Source: Flavobacterium sp. ALD4 (lineage in GTDB: Bacteria > Bacteroidota > Bacteroidia > Flavobacteriales > Flavobacteriaceae). From it: a DNA stretch of 64,000 nucleotides. The notes below the pieces were generated by a model. The model saw nothing but the letters and a program-made list of their open reading frames with translations. It searched no databases and had not been told where the DNA came from. How positions within the stretch are numbered: position 1 is the stretch's first letter; each line of letters opens with the position of its first letter. Of the stretch, positions 6,726 through 15,632 are shown one piece after another. The translations under genes were made by a program, and so were the position numbers. The stretch lies in the NCBI RefSeq assembly GCF_002836475.1, contig NZ_PJBJ01000022.1:434001-498000 (forward strand), given 5' to 3'.

Positions 6726-7907
6726 TTATTGGATTTTGTTGCAAATTAAAACAATTTTATTGTTATTCTCATCAGTAGTGAAAAAACAATAACGAGTTCC
6801 CCCGTCTTTTATTTTCCATTTTTTACGGATATTTTCAACGGTATCCGGAAAATTTCTTGTCGTGACATTTGCTTTTTTATCCTGTAAAAATTTTTTCATT
6901 TCAAGTTTACTGTATGAAATGCAGTTTTCAATCTCAAAAATTCTTCCGGGGAATGAAATTAAATTTGTTGAGGTATATAAATGAGAATGTTTTTGCAGCT
7001 TGTTTAAGGTAAAGAAATTACCTACTTCATAAAATCCTCCTGATTTCATTATGGCACTGTTGGGCTCATATAGATACTTTTGAGGCTTGCTATAGTTTGA
7101 TGTCTGAGGGTCATTGTTCCATATAAAAGCAAAAGTTTCCGTTTTGTCTTTTAATATGTTGATTGTTTTAATTTCTATTTTCCCTCCGTAGTCTTTATGT
7201 AGTTCCCATAGCAGTTCTTTTACATCGTTTTCCAAAGCCACGATATGAATGGTTTTTACATTTTGCAACTCTAATACGCCTGCTGAAATATCAAGTAAAG
7301 GAGCCGTTTTTATTAAAATAGCTTCAGAATTTTTAAAATAGTTGTCAAGGTTATCAGGAACGTTCGGCAAACAATCTTTGAGCATAAATACTTTGCCTTT
7401 GGCATCATTACGTCTAGAAGGATCGATATAGATCCAATCCCATTTTTGGTTTAAGGACTGTAAAGTATTTAAGCTGTCCCCAGAGTGGCAAGTTATGTTA
7501 GTTACATATAACTGCATGTAATTGTGTGCTACAATTTCAGATAATTCTGGATTAATTTCGCAATGGGCAACCGAATTAACACTTTTTGAAAAATAATAGT
7601 CATCTACACCAAACCCTCCGGTCAGATCAATTAAAGCAGCACCGGAAACAATAGTGGATTTGTATAGCGCCGTTTTTTCGGATGAAGTTTGTTCGATAGA
7701 AATTTTAACTGGATAAATGATTTTTTTGGCACTGAACCAATTGGGTAGTTTATCTTTTGCTTTTGTTTTCGCTTCAATTTGATTCAAAATAGCAATCCAT
7801 TCTACTTCTAGAAACGGATTTTTTTGCAATGCCAATTTGGCAATACTGACTCCAATATTACGATCTATAAATTCCTGAATTTCAGAATTTAGTATGTTTA
7901 AATCCAA
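6726..7907 (-). CDS. Class I SAM-dependent methyltransferase with THUMP-like C-terminal domain
   Basis: A 393-residue cytoplasmic enzyme. Motif I is ALIDLTGGFGVDDYYFS (about residues 90-106); the acidic SAM-ribose residue follows in VAHCEINPEL. The catalytic-region motif IYIDPSRRN (about 158-166) resembles the DPPY-type motif of nucleic-acid methyltransferases. The C-terminal third (from about 275) fits the THUMP-like domain found in this Bacteroidota family. RNA is therefore the probable substrate, but the exact position modified is unknown. It starts one base from the stop of the AI-2E-family gene, so 9000-6157 may form one operon. Confidence 0.85.
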   Translation of the reverse strand: MDLNILNSEIQEFIDRNIGVSIAKLALQKNPFLEVEWIAILNQIEAKTKAKDKLPNWFSAKKIIYPVKISIEQTSSEKTALYKSTIVSGAALIDLTGGFGVDDYYFSKSVNSVAHCEINPELSEIVAHNYMQLYVTNITCHSGDSLNTLQSLNQKWDWIYIDPSRRNDAKGKVFMLKDCLPNVPDNLDNYFKNSEAILIKTAPLLDISAGVLELQNVKTIHIVALENDVKELLWELHKDYGGKIEIKTINILKDKTETFAFIWNNDPQTSNYSKPQKYLYEPNSAIMKSGGFYEVGNFFTLNKLQKHSHLYTSTNLISFPGRIFEIENCISYSKLEMKKFLQDKKANVTTRNFPDTVENIRKKWKIKDGGTRYCFFTTDENNNKIVLICNKIQ

Positions 7908-7908
7908 A

Positions 7909-9000
7909 TTAAATGTTTTTAGTTAATAGCAGGATTATTTTATTCTCCGGGAAAAATTCTTTACCTATCACCTTAAGTATTGTATAGAGAGGAACGGCAG
8001 CTATCATTCCTAAAATACCAAAAAGGAAGCCGGCGATAAGGATTATAAGAAATATTTCTAGTGGATGAGAACTAACACTTTTAGAAAAAATAATAGGTTG
8101 GGATAGGTTATTATCAATAATTTGAACAATCCAAAAACCAATCAAAACATATATTGTTGTAGGTAAAATTTCTGTTTGAAAATCACTTCCTAAATTACTA
8201 AGCATCGTTAAAACTGCTGCTAAAACAGAGGCAATTAGCGGGCCAATGTAGGGGATGATATTTAAAACAGCACATAAGAAACCGATGATAAACGCATTGG
8301 GTACACCAAAAATTAGTAGCACGGTAAGATATAAAATAAATACAATAAATAATTGCAGTAATAAGCCAAGGAAATAACGTGATAATAATGAATTAATTTT
8401 TTCTAATGAATTCAGAGCTTGGTCTTCGCGGCCGTCAGGAATTAATTTTTTTGCTCCTGCAATAAATGATTTCCGTTCTTTCAGAAAGAAAAAGGTTATA
8501 AACAAGACAGATGCTAATCCCATGCCGAAACTACTGATGGTGGCCAGGATTGTGTTTAAAAAATTAGGGATAATATTAAAATTTATTTTAGAGCTGATAT
8601 CTGAGGCTTTCAGTATTTTTGATGAATCAATATGATGATTCTCTAAAAACACGGATATTTGGTTTACTAATTGGAGGGTCTGTTTTTCAATAGTACCAGT
8701 ATTTAAAAGAGATAAATTTTGACCTTGAGATAAAATTAAAGGAATAAACATCATGATAAAGCCAGCAATGACAACCGCGAAAATGAATAGCGTGGCGATA
8801 GTTGCAAAAACATGATTAAATTTTAATCTTCTTCTGAAGAAATCTAAAACTGGGTTTCCAATTAGCGTAAGGATTAAGGCAACAATCAGATATATTAATA
8901 TGGATTGGATTTGGTAGAGAAAATATAGAAGTAGAGCAGTTAAGACGATAACGGTAATTGCCCTTAAAATTCCGTTAGCTATAGTTTTTGACGTAATCAT
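7909..9000 (-). CDS. AI-2E family membrane transporter (YdiK/PerM-like)
   Basis: A 363-residue inner-membrane protein with the family's layout: two or three N-terminal membrane segments (residues about 10-90), a soluble insert of about 70 residues (105-150), then five or six further segments. Conserved signatures include FFLKERKSFI, LSRYFLGLLLQLFIVFILY, ALLNIIPYIGP-like (VLNIIPYIGPLIASVLAAV) and SHPLEIFLIILIAGFLFGI. Members range from AI-2 exporters to sodium/proton antiporters, so substrate is open. It is the first gene of a tight group with the methyltransferase downstream. Confidence 0.9.
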   Translation of the reverse strand: MITSKTIANGILRAITVIVLTALLLYFLYQIQSILIYLIVALILTLIGNPVLDFFRRRLKFNHVFATIATLFIFAVVIAGFIMMFIPLILSQGQNLSLLNTGTIEKQTLQLVNQISVFLENHHIDSSKILKASDISSKINFNIIPNFLNTILATISSFGMGLASVLFITFFFLKERKSFIAGAKKLIPDGREDQALNSLEKINSLLSRYFLGLLLQLFIVFILYLTVLLIFGVPNAFIIGFLCAVLNIIPYIGPLIASVLAAVLTMLSNLGSDFQTEILPTTIYVLIGFWIVQIIDNNLSQPIIFSKSVSSHPLEIFLIILIAGFLFGILGMIAAVPLYTILKVIGKEFFPENKIILLLTKNI

Positions 9001-9027
9001 TTAACTTTTTTAGAATATAAAGATAAA

Positions 9028-9055
9028 AAAACTCGCTAACAAGTAGCGAGTTTTA
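9028..9055 (-). terminator. Terminator after metalloprotease copy 1
   Basis: Stem aactcgct / agcgagtt around a 7-nt loop (aacaagt), followed in gene sense by a T run. Near-identical hairpins follow copies 2 and 3, so the terminator was duplicated with the genes. Confidence 0.85.
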
Positions 9056-9077
9056 GTATTCTTATTTTTATTAAAAA

Positions 9078-10028
9078 TTATATTCCGAAAGCAGCTCTTG
9101 CGCCACCAGAAAGAAATATAGCATCCATTCTTGATTTTTGTCCATTTGTAAACATATACATACCTGGATCGTCAGTATAATCCATGTAGTTCATCGTCAT
9201 TTCTACTGGATTTCCGGCACAAGTACTGTAATGAGGATAAGCAGGAATACCATAGTTTGCAGTATTGTGAGTAGGAGTATCAGAAACGAAATCGTTTCCA
9301 CAGGTTGCATCTCCCCATATGTGACGCAAGTTCATCCAATGTCCCACTTCATGAGTAGCAGTTCTTCCTAAATTGTAGGGTGCATTAGTAGATCCTGAAA
9401 GTCCGAAATACTTCGAATCGACTGCAATACCATCAGTACCGCTATTTCCTCCAGGAAATTGCGCGTATCCAAGGATGCCTCCTCCAATTGTACAAACCCA
9501 CATATTCAATTTAGTGTCTGGAGAAGTTGCATCAATACCTCCTCTTTTTCCATTTTTCATTACATCTCTTGTTCCCCAAGATCTCTTTTTAGTTGACTTT
9601 CTATTAATCGTTTCTAAAACGAAGCTAATTCCAACATTTGATTTATCTCCATCGAATAATGCGGGGACTGAATTGTATTCAGAATTCGCTCCATTGAAAT
9701 CATCATTTAGGATATCGATTTGAGACTGAATCTGTGCAGTTGAAATGTTTTCATCAGCAGTGTTGTACAAAACGTTTACTACAACAGGAATTTCAACTTT
9801 GCCGTTCACTATACGACCTGTTAACATTGCGTTTTGTGTAAAAGCTTCAATTTGGTTCATTCGAACTGCTAATGTAGGGTCAGCTGCTAATTGAGCAGCT
9901 AGTACTTCCTGAGTTGCACAACCACGTTTGGTAATTGCATTTGTTGTTAATTCAGCAGATTCTGTTTGGTCATTTTGACACGAAAAGAGCATCATAAATG
10001 CGGCGGCGGATAAAATAATTTTCTTCAT
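9078..10028 (-). CDS. M43-type (pappalysin/cytophagalysin) zinc metalloprotease lipoprotein, copy 1
   Basis: A 316-residue secreted metzincin. The signal peptide ends in a lipobox (MMLFSC, C17), suggesting lipid anchoring. The catalytic motif is HEVGHWMNLRH with zinc ligands H226, H230, H236 and catalytic E227, and the family-typical IWGDATC follows. The Met-turn is MTMNYMDYTDD. Upstream, the GILGYAQFPGG and DGIAVDSKYFGL segments are characteristic of M43B proteases. Two homologues lie in tandem upstream, in the same orientation, each with its own terminator. Substrate is unknown; members of the family act on extracellular proteins such as gelatin. Intact by all visible criteria. Confidence 0.92.
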   Translation of the reverse strand: MKKIILSAAAFMMLFSCQNDQTESAELTTNAITKRGCATQEVLAAQLAADPTLAVRMNQIEAFTQNAMLTGRIVNGKVEIPVVVNVLYNTADENISTAQIQSQIDILNDDFNGANSEYNSVPALFDGDKSNVGISFVLETINRKSTKKRSWGTRDVMKNGKRGGIDATSPDTKLNMWVCTIGGGILGYAQFPGGNSGTDGIAVDSKYFGLSGSTNAPYNLGRTATHEVGHWMNLRHIWGDATCGNDFVSDTPTHNTANYGIPAYPHYSTCAGNPVEMTMNYMDYTDDPGMYMFTNGQKSRMDAIFLSGGARAAFGI

Positions 10029-10730
10029 AATAAAGTTGTTATAAATAATTGGTTTTGGTTAATACTGTCACAATTTTATAACAATTTATTTAAAAATAAA
10101 AATTTTCATCAATAAAAATATAATTTTTTGCTCAAATAATTTTTTTTTAGAGTCTATTTTTTAATAGTATTTTTCTATAGTTAAATCGGTTTTTTAAAAG
10201 CTTATTTTTTTAATTTATGAACGTTTTTGTAGTCTTTTTAAGCATATTAATTGGTTTGCTTCGCGTCTTTAAAAGTTTGTAAATCAAGTTTTTGTAGTTT
10301 TTTGTTAAACAATTTTTGTTTTAGTTGTTGTTGTATATTTTATTTTTGAGATACGTTAACATTTTCTTGTTTTAAAGATGCCTGAGTCGACCTTATTCCA
10401 CCTTAATTAATCATAATAAAATTTTTAATGGTTTTATTTAAATAAATATGTTTGGTGGGCTGGTTTCTTGTAGCTTGCTTTTGAATTAATAGGGTTTGAT
10501 AGTGTTGGAAAAATTGATAAAAGACATTTTCCGTGGTATTCATTACGTACCAATTGAATAATAAATAGAGAGGTCTATTTTCAGTAAAGAAGATTTGGTA
10601 ATAGGGACTTTTGTAACCGGGATATGAGGTACTATACTCAGCCTGTTTAGCTGTATTTATAATTTTTTTGATGTTAACAAAAAAAACCCGCTAACAAGTA
10701 GCGGGTTTACTATTCTAATTTTATGATAAT
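10029..10730 (-). other. 702-bp intergenic region upstream of metalloprotease copy 1
   Basis: Very AT-rich, no convincing gene. Its left end carries a block around 10056-10087 (gttaatactgtcacaatttt, then atnacaa) that recurs upstream of copy 2 at about 11716-11747. It contains TAAAATTG in gene sense, one base off the Bacteroidota -7 consensus, and is a candidate promoter. The right end holds the terminator of copy 2. The middle shows nothing recognisable. Confidence 0.5.
10681..10709 (-). terminator. Terminator after metalloprotease copy 2
   Basis: Stem aacccgct / agcgggtt with the same aacaagt loop as the copy 1 and copy 3 terminators. A compensatory pair change (CG against TA in the stem) preserves pairing. 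Confidence 0.85.
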
Positions 10731-11681
10731 TTAGATTCCAAAAGCTGCTCTTGCACCACCAGAAACAAATATAGCATCCATTCTTGCTTTTTGTCCGTCA
10801 GTAAACATATACATACCTCTATCGTCTGTGTAGTCCATATAGTTCATTGTCATCTCTACTGGAGTACCAGCACAAGTGCTATAATGCGGGTAAGCTGGAA
10901 CACCGTAATTAGCAGTGTTGTGTGAAGGTGTATCAGAAACTAAATCACTTCCGCAAGTAGCATCTCCCCAAATATGACGTAAGTTCATCCAGTGTCCCAC
11001 TTCATGAGAGGCAGTTCTACCTAAGTTATAAGGATAACTTGCTGCGCTCGAAAGTCCAAAATAGTTGGAGTCGATTACAACACCGTCAGTTGCTAAAGAG
11101 CCACCAGGAAATTGAGCATAACCTAAAATCCCACCACCAATGGTACATGCCCATATATTAAGTGTAGTAGTTGGCGAAGTAGGATCTAATCCTCCACGTT
11201 TAGTTTGTTTCATCACATCTCTAGTCCCCCAAGAAGTCTTAGTTGTAGCTTTTCTATTAATTCCTTCCAAAATGAAAGTGATACCAACGTTAGTAGCAAC
11301 TCCAGAAAATAAAGTAGGTACCGAGGTAAAATCAGAGTTTGCTGCATTAAAATCTTCATTCAACACGTCAATTTGAGATTGAATTTGCGCATCAGAGATG
11401 TTCTCAGCTGCAGTTCTGTACAATACGTTTACAACAACAGGAATTTCAATTTTTCCGTTTACTAAACGACCTGTTAACATTGCTTTTTGAGTAAAAGCTT
11501 CAATTTGATTCATCCTTACCGCTAAAGTTGGGTCAGCCGCTAATTGGGCAGTAAGTACTTCTTGAGATGCACAACCACGGCGAGCAATTGCGTTAGTTGT
11601 TGGGTTAATCGATTCTGTCTGATCATTTTGACAGGAAAAAAGCATCATAAATGCCATTGCGGATAAAATAATTTTTTTCAT
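10731..11681 (-). CDS. M43-type zinc metalloprotease lipoprotein, copy 2
   Basis: Also 316 residues and collinear with copy 1 without gaps in the regions compared. Lipobox MMLFSC (C17), catalytic HEVGHWMNLRHIWGD beginning at H226, Met-turn MTMNYMDYTDDRGMYMF. Divergence concentrates in residues about 95-215 (propeptide and early catalytic domain), for example LFSGVATNVGITFIL against LFDGDKSNVGISFVL, while the zinc-site region is nearly invariant. This pattern fits duplication followed by divergence under functional constraint. It has its own conserved upstream block and terminator, so it is likely transcribed separately. Confidence 0.92.
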   Translation of the reverse strand: MKKIILSAMAFMMLFSCQNDQTESINPTTNAIARRGCASQEVLTAQLAADPTLAVRMNQIEAFTQKAMLTGRLVNGKIEIPVVVNVLYRTAAENISDAQIQSQIDVLNEDFNAANSDFTSVPTLFSGVATNVGITFILEGINRKATTKTSWGTRDVMKQTKRGGLDPTSPTTTLNIWACTIGGGILGYAQFPGGSLATDGVVIDSNYFGLSSAASYPYNLGRTASHEVGHWMNLRHIWGDATCGSDLVSDTPSHNTANYGVPAYPHYSTCAGTPVEMTMNYMDYTDDRGMYMFTDGQKARMDAIFVSGGARAAFGI

Positions 11682-12176
11682 AATAACTGTAGGTTTTGTT
11701 AAGTAAAAATGGTTTACGTTAATTATGTAGCAATTTTATGACAAAATAGTTAAATAAAAAAATATATGTTAAAAATAAATTAATAAAAAATCAAGATCCC
11801 TTATTTGGTGCGGTTTATCGTATGTTAATTAAATTATAATTTTGATGTTTTAATAAGTATATTCTGATATATTAATATTTTAAGGACGATTAATTGTAGT
11901 TCATCGATAGAATCGTTCAGTTTAACGGTAAAAATAAAATTGGATTATAGTAGACCGAAACTTGTATTTCGATTGGTTTGTTACCAAACATCGAGGAATT
12001 TGTATTGTGACAAATTGACTAGGTTGTAATCGTTCGGCGGGAAGGTAATTTGCAGGCGCATTTGTCTAATGCAAAATATATAATTAATAATGCATTTGCT
12101 TTTTGATGCTACGGATACAACACAAAAAGACTCGCTAACAAGTAGCGAGTTTTTCTAATATATTTGATGAAGAAAA
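11682..12176 (-). other. 495-bp intergenic region upstream of metalloprotease copy 2
   Basis: AT-rich, no supported gene. It contains the conserved upstream block near 11716-11747 shared with copy 1, and the terminator of copy 3 at its right end. Nothing else was recognised. Confidence 0.5.
12125..12156 (-). terminator. Terminator after metalloprotease copy 3
   Basis: Stem actcgct / agcgagt with the shared aacaagt loop and T tracts on both sides. It retains pairing although the gene upstream of it is decayed. Confidence 0.8.
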
Positions 12177-12740
12177 TTATATTCCGAATGATGCTCTCGC
12201 TCCACCAGAAACAAAAATTGCTGCAACTCTAGATTTTTGTCCTGCAGAAAACATATACATTCCGCGGCCGTCAGTATAATTCATATAGTTCATTGTCATT
12301 TCTACTGGAGTACCAGTACAAGTACTATAGTGAGGATACGCTTGAACACCATAATTAGCGTCATTGTGTGTAGGTGTATCAAAAACTAAATCGTTTCCAC
12401 AAGTAGCATCTCCCCAAATATGACGCAAGTTCATGCAATGTCCTACTTCATGAGTAGCTGTTCTTCCTAAGTTATATGGGTAGCTTGCAGAACCAGATAA
12501 GCCAAAATAATCCGAATCAATAGCAACTCCATCAGTACTTGATGCTCCGCCTGGGAATTGTGCATATCCTAAAATACCATCACCTATTTTACATACCCAC
12601 ATGTTCAATTTTGTTGTTGGAGAAGTAGGAGCTAAACCTCCTGAACTTGTTTTTTTATATAGAGGTAAGAACCGCCGTTCAGAGGTTGAAAAACTTAAGA
12701 TATTATTTTTCAATGTAATTATTTCCCCTTCATTTTTCAA
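12177..12740 (-). pseudogene. M43-type metalloprotease copy 3, N-terminally truncated
   Basis: The frame matches copies 1 and 2 only from about their residue 168 onward (GGLAPTSPTTKLNMWVC to the shared GGARASFGI end). The first ~35 residues (LKNNILSFSTSERRFLP) are unrelated, and there is no signal peptide, lipobox or propeptide. The zinc motif is altered from HEVGHWMNLRH to HEVGHCMNLRH, the Met-turn from MDYTDD to MNYTDG, and GGGILGY to GDGILGY. The zinc-binding histidines remain, but without export the product would be in the wrong compartment. A 5' deletion after tandem duplication is the simplest history. Confidence 0.8.
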
Positions 12741-12956
12741 TACTTAAAAATAGAAATATGTAGTGTTAATATAGATATTATTTAGGAAACGCTGTGGTAG
12801 ATTTTAATACCGTGTGCTTATTTTTTGATCTTTAAGTAATTTTTATAAAAAGGAAAGGTTTTTATTGACGAGAAAAATAGGATAACAGTCAATTGCGCAA
12901 AAGCAATAGTTGCTTATGAAATTGAATTATTGGTTCTTAAAGACCTGACAATTTTA

Positions 12957-13595
12957 TTAATTGTTAAATATGTAACTTATTATGTTTGCTCCCATTTTTA
13001 ATGCTTTTTCTCGGACAACTACCGAATCGTTATGTACCTCCGGATCTTCCCAACCATCGCCTAGATCACATTCGAAAGTATAAAGCAGTACAAGCCTGTT
13101 CTCGATGAAAATACCGTAGGCCTGCGGGCGTTTACCTTCGTGTTCATGGATTTTGGGTAATCCACTGGAAAAGAGATATGGTTTTTGAAATATAATGTGA
13201 TTAGCGGGTATTTCAACAAGTGAGTTATTGGGAAATATTTTTTTTATTTCTTTTCTAATATATTGATCCATTCCATAATTATCATCAATATGAAGAAAAC
13301 CTCCAGAAATCATATAATTATTTAGATTATTGACTTCAGCATCACTAAAAGCTACATTTCCATGTCCCGTCATGTGGATGAAGGGATAAGAAAATAAATC
13401 AGGGCTACCTGGCGCTACGGTTGCGGGTTTTATATTTATTGTAGTGTTAATATTCGCATTGCAGTATTTAATTAGATTGGGTAACGAAGTGGGATTGGCA
13501 TACCAATCACCACCACCACTATATTTCACTAAAGCAATTTCCTGAGAAAATGATGAGGCTGAGATTAATAGTAAAACAAAAAATATTTTTTTCAT
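12957..13595 (-). CDS. DUF4159 domain exported protein
   Basis: A 212-residue protein with an N-terminal signal peptide (MKKIFFVLLLISASSFSQ). The rest is the DUF4159 domain: GGGDWYANPTSLPNLIKY near the start, SYPFIHMTGHGNVAFSD in the middle, and GGFLHIDDNYGMDQYIRKE, a segment reminiscent of glutamine-amidotransferase-like folds of this family. The C-terminal ECDLGDGWEDPEVHNDS segment is also family-typical. Biochemical role is unknown. It follows tsaD and rsmE on the same strand with a 105-bp gap, so it may belong to that transcription unit or have its own promoter. Confidence 0.85.
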   Translation of the reverse strand: MKKIFFVLLLISASSFSQEIALVKYSGGGDWYANPTSLPNLIKYCNANINTTINIKPATVAPGSPDLFSYPFIHMTGHGNVAFSDAEVNNLNNYMISGGFLHIDDNYGMDQYIRKEIKKIFPNNSLVEIPANHIIFQKPYLFSSGLPKIHEHEGKRPQAYGIFIENRLVLLYTFECDLGDGWEDPEVHNDSVVVREKALKMGANIISYIFNN

Positions 13596-13700
13596 ATGGT
13601 AATACGTATTGTTTTTATAGCTCCTATTTAATTTGTGTTTTCCCCTAATGTTTGAAGAGGAACCCAGTTATACCAGTTCCGTAATTCTTTATGAAGAGTG

Positions 13701-14408
13701 CTAATCCTCATTGATAAATGCAACACTATGACAGGCTACTATTGCTGCGGTCTCCGTTCTTAATCTGGTATTACCTAAAGATACGGGAATGTAGGTGTTG
13801 TCAATTGCCATCGCGATTTCTTTTTCGGAAAAATCACCTTCAGGACCTATCAGCAAAGTGATATTTTCATTGGGTTGCAAAACTGATTTTAATGTCTTTT
13901 TATCCGTTTCCTCACAGTGCGCTATTAATTGCAGACCGTCATTTTTACGCTTTAAAAAATCTTTTAAAGAAATAGCCTCATTTAATTTAGGAAGATATAA
14001 TTCGTTAGACTGTTTCATGGCAGACAAAATGATTTTGTCAAAGCGCTCGTTATTGATGACTTTTCGTTCAGAGCGGTCACATATAATGGGTGTAATTTCA
14101 TGGATTCCTATTTCGGTTGCTTTCTCAAGAAACCATTCATAGCGGTCATTCATTTTTGTGGGAGCAACGGCCAGGTGCAAATGGTATTTTGATTTTGGCT
14201 TTTTTTCGAAAGAAATAATTTTCACGGTGCATTTGCTGTCAGAAGCCAAAGTAATTTCAGTTTCGAACAGATAACCTCCGCCGTTAGTCACATATAGGAT
14301 ATCGGTATCTTTTTTACGTAAGACTTTTATAATGTGTTTGCTTTCTACTTTGTCGAAAGAAAAGGTTTCGGTCGTTTCGTCTATATTTGGGGTATAAAAT
14401 AATTGCAT
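13701..14408 (-). CDS. rsmE: 16S rRNA (uracil-1498-N3)-methyltransferase RsmE
   Basis: A 235-residue SPOUT-class enzyme methylating U1498 of 16S rRNA. The N-terminal PUA-like domain starts MQLFYTPNIDE with KHIIKVLRKK. The trefoil-knot SAM site shows LLIGPEGDFSEKEI and VSLGNTRLRTETAA, both diagnostic. Length is normal for the family. It lies three bases after tsaD and is surely co-transcribed with it. Confidence 0.96.
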   Translation of the reverse strand: MQLFYTPNIDETTETFSFDKVESKHIIKVLRKKDTDILYVTNGGGYLFETEITLASDSKCTVKIISFEKKPKSKYHLHLAVAPTKMNDRYEWFLEKATEIGIHEITPIICDRSERKVINNERFDKIILSAMKQSNELYLPKLNEAISLKDFLKRKNDGLQLIAHCEETDKKTLKSVLQPNENITLLIGPEGDFSEKEIAMAIDNTYIPVSLGNTRLRTETAAIVACHSVAFINED

Positions 14409-14411
14409 AAT

Positions 14412-15434
14412 TTAGAATTGTATTCGTGCTTTAGAAACTACGGCAGCAGTTTCAAATTGTTTTGATAAAAATTTTTGATAACCCACAATTCCAATCATTG
14501 CGGCATTATCGGTAGTATATTCAAATTTTGGAACAAATGTTTTCCAACCGTATTTTTGTTCTGCTTCTTTGATGGCTTTTCTAATTCCAGAATTAGCAGA
14601 TACACCACCGCCTATGGCGACTTGATTAATTCCGGTTTCTTTTAAGGCTAATTTTAATTTGTCCATTAAGATTTCAACAATTGTATATTGTATTGAGGCA
14701 CAAATATCATTGATGTTTTCTTCTATAAAATTGGGATTCTCTAACTTTTTCTTTTGTACAAAATATAATATGGCTGTTTTTAACCCCGAAAAACTAAAGT
14801 TCAAACCCGGAACTTTAGGTTTGGTGAATGCAAATGCCTTTGGATTTCCCAATTGGGCATGCTTGTCGACTAGAGGGCCACCCGGATAGGGAAGACCAAG
14901 TATTTTTGCACTCTTATCAAATGCTTCGCCTACAGCATCGTCCGTGGTTTCTCCGATAATAGTCATATCAAAAAAGTCTTTTACTTTTACAATCTGAGTA
15001 TGTCCGCCACTTATGGTCAAAGCCAGAAAAGGAAAACTAGGTTTTTCAAATCCTTCTTCATTTATAAAATGAGCTAAAATATGGGCGTGCATATGATTTA
15101 CTGAAACAAGAGGGATAGCTAAGGCTAAAGCCATTGATTTTGCAAAAGAACTGCCCACAAGAAGCGATCCCATTAATCCGGGACCTTGAGTAAATGCTAT
15201 TGCTGACAATTGTTCTTTACTAATGTTTGCTTTGCGAAGCGCAGCATCTATAACAGGAACAATATTTTGCTGATGTGCACGGGAAGCTAATTCTGGAACA
15301 ACGCCGCCATATTGAGAGTGAATGAGTTGATTTGCCACAACATTTGACAGTACTTTGTCGTTCTGTAGAACGGCCGCTGCCGTGTCATCACATGAGCTTT
15401 CGATAGCAAGAATAAAAACCTCGGAATTTTGCAT
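14412..15434 (-). CDS. tsaD: tRNA threonylcarbamoyltransferase subunit TsaD
   Basis: A 340-residue ASKHA-fold enzyme that, with TsaB and TsaE, adds threonylcarbamoyl to A37 of ANN-decoding tRNAs. Motifs: ILAIESSCDDTAAAVL at the start, the metal-binding HMHAHILAH, LTISGGHTQIV, and the C-terminal TDNAAMIGIVGY. The ATG at 15434 is chosen because four codons further upstream add only MCLF, which is not family-like. First gene of the tsaD-rsmE unit, divergent from tamB. Confidence 0.97.
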   Translation of the reverse strand: MQNSEVFILAIESSCDDTAAAVLQNDKVLSNVVANQLIHSQYGGVVPELASRAHQQNIVPVIDAALRKANISKEQLSAIAFTQGPGLMGSLLVGSSFAKSMALALAIPLVSVNHMHAHILAHFINEEGFEKPSFPFLALTISGGHTQIVKVKDFFDMTIIGETTDDAVGEAFDKSAKILGLPYPGGPLVDKHAQLGNPKAFAFTKPKVPGLNFSFSGLKTAILYFVQKKKLENPNFIEENINDICASIQYTIVEILMDKLKLALKETGINQVAIGGGVSANSGIRKAIKEAEQKYGWKTFVPKFEYTTDNAAMIGIVGYQKFLSKQFETAAVVSKARIQF

Positions 15435-15632
15435 AAAAAGGCACAAATTTTGAATTATATTTAAAAACCGATTTTATTTTTTATAATTTTACGGCGCAGC
15501 CAAAATTAAAGAATTTTTATTAAAGGTGCCGCTCTTTCCTAGGGCAAAATAATATTTTAGAAGAAAAATAAAACAATAATAGGTATCAAAAAAATCATTA
15601 AAATAACTTTTCGTTTCATTCTGGGGCTAATA

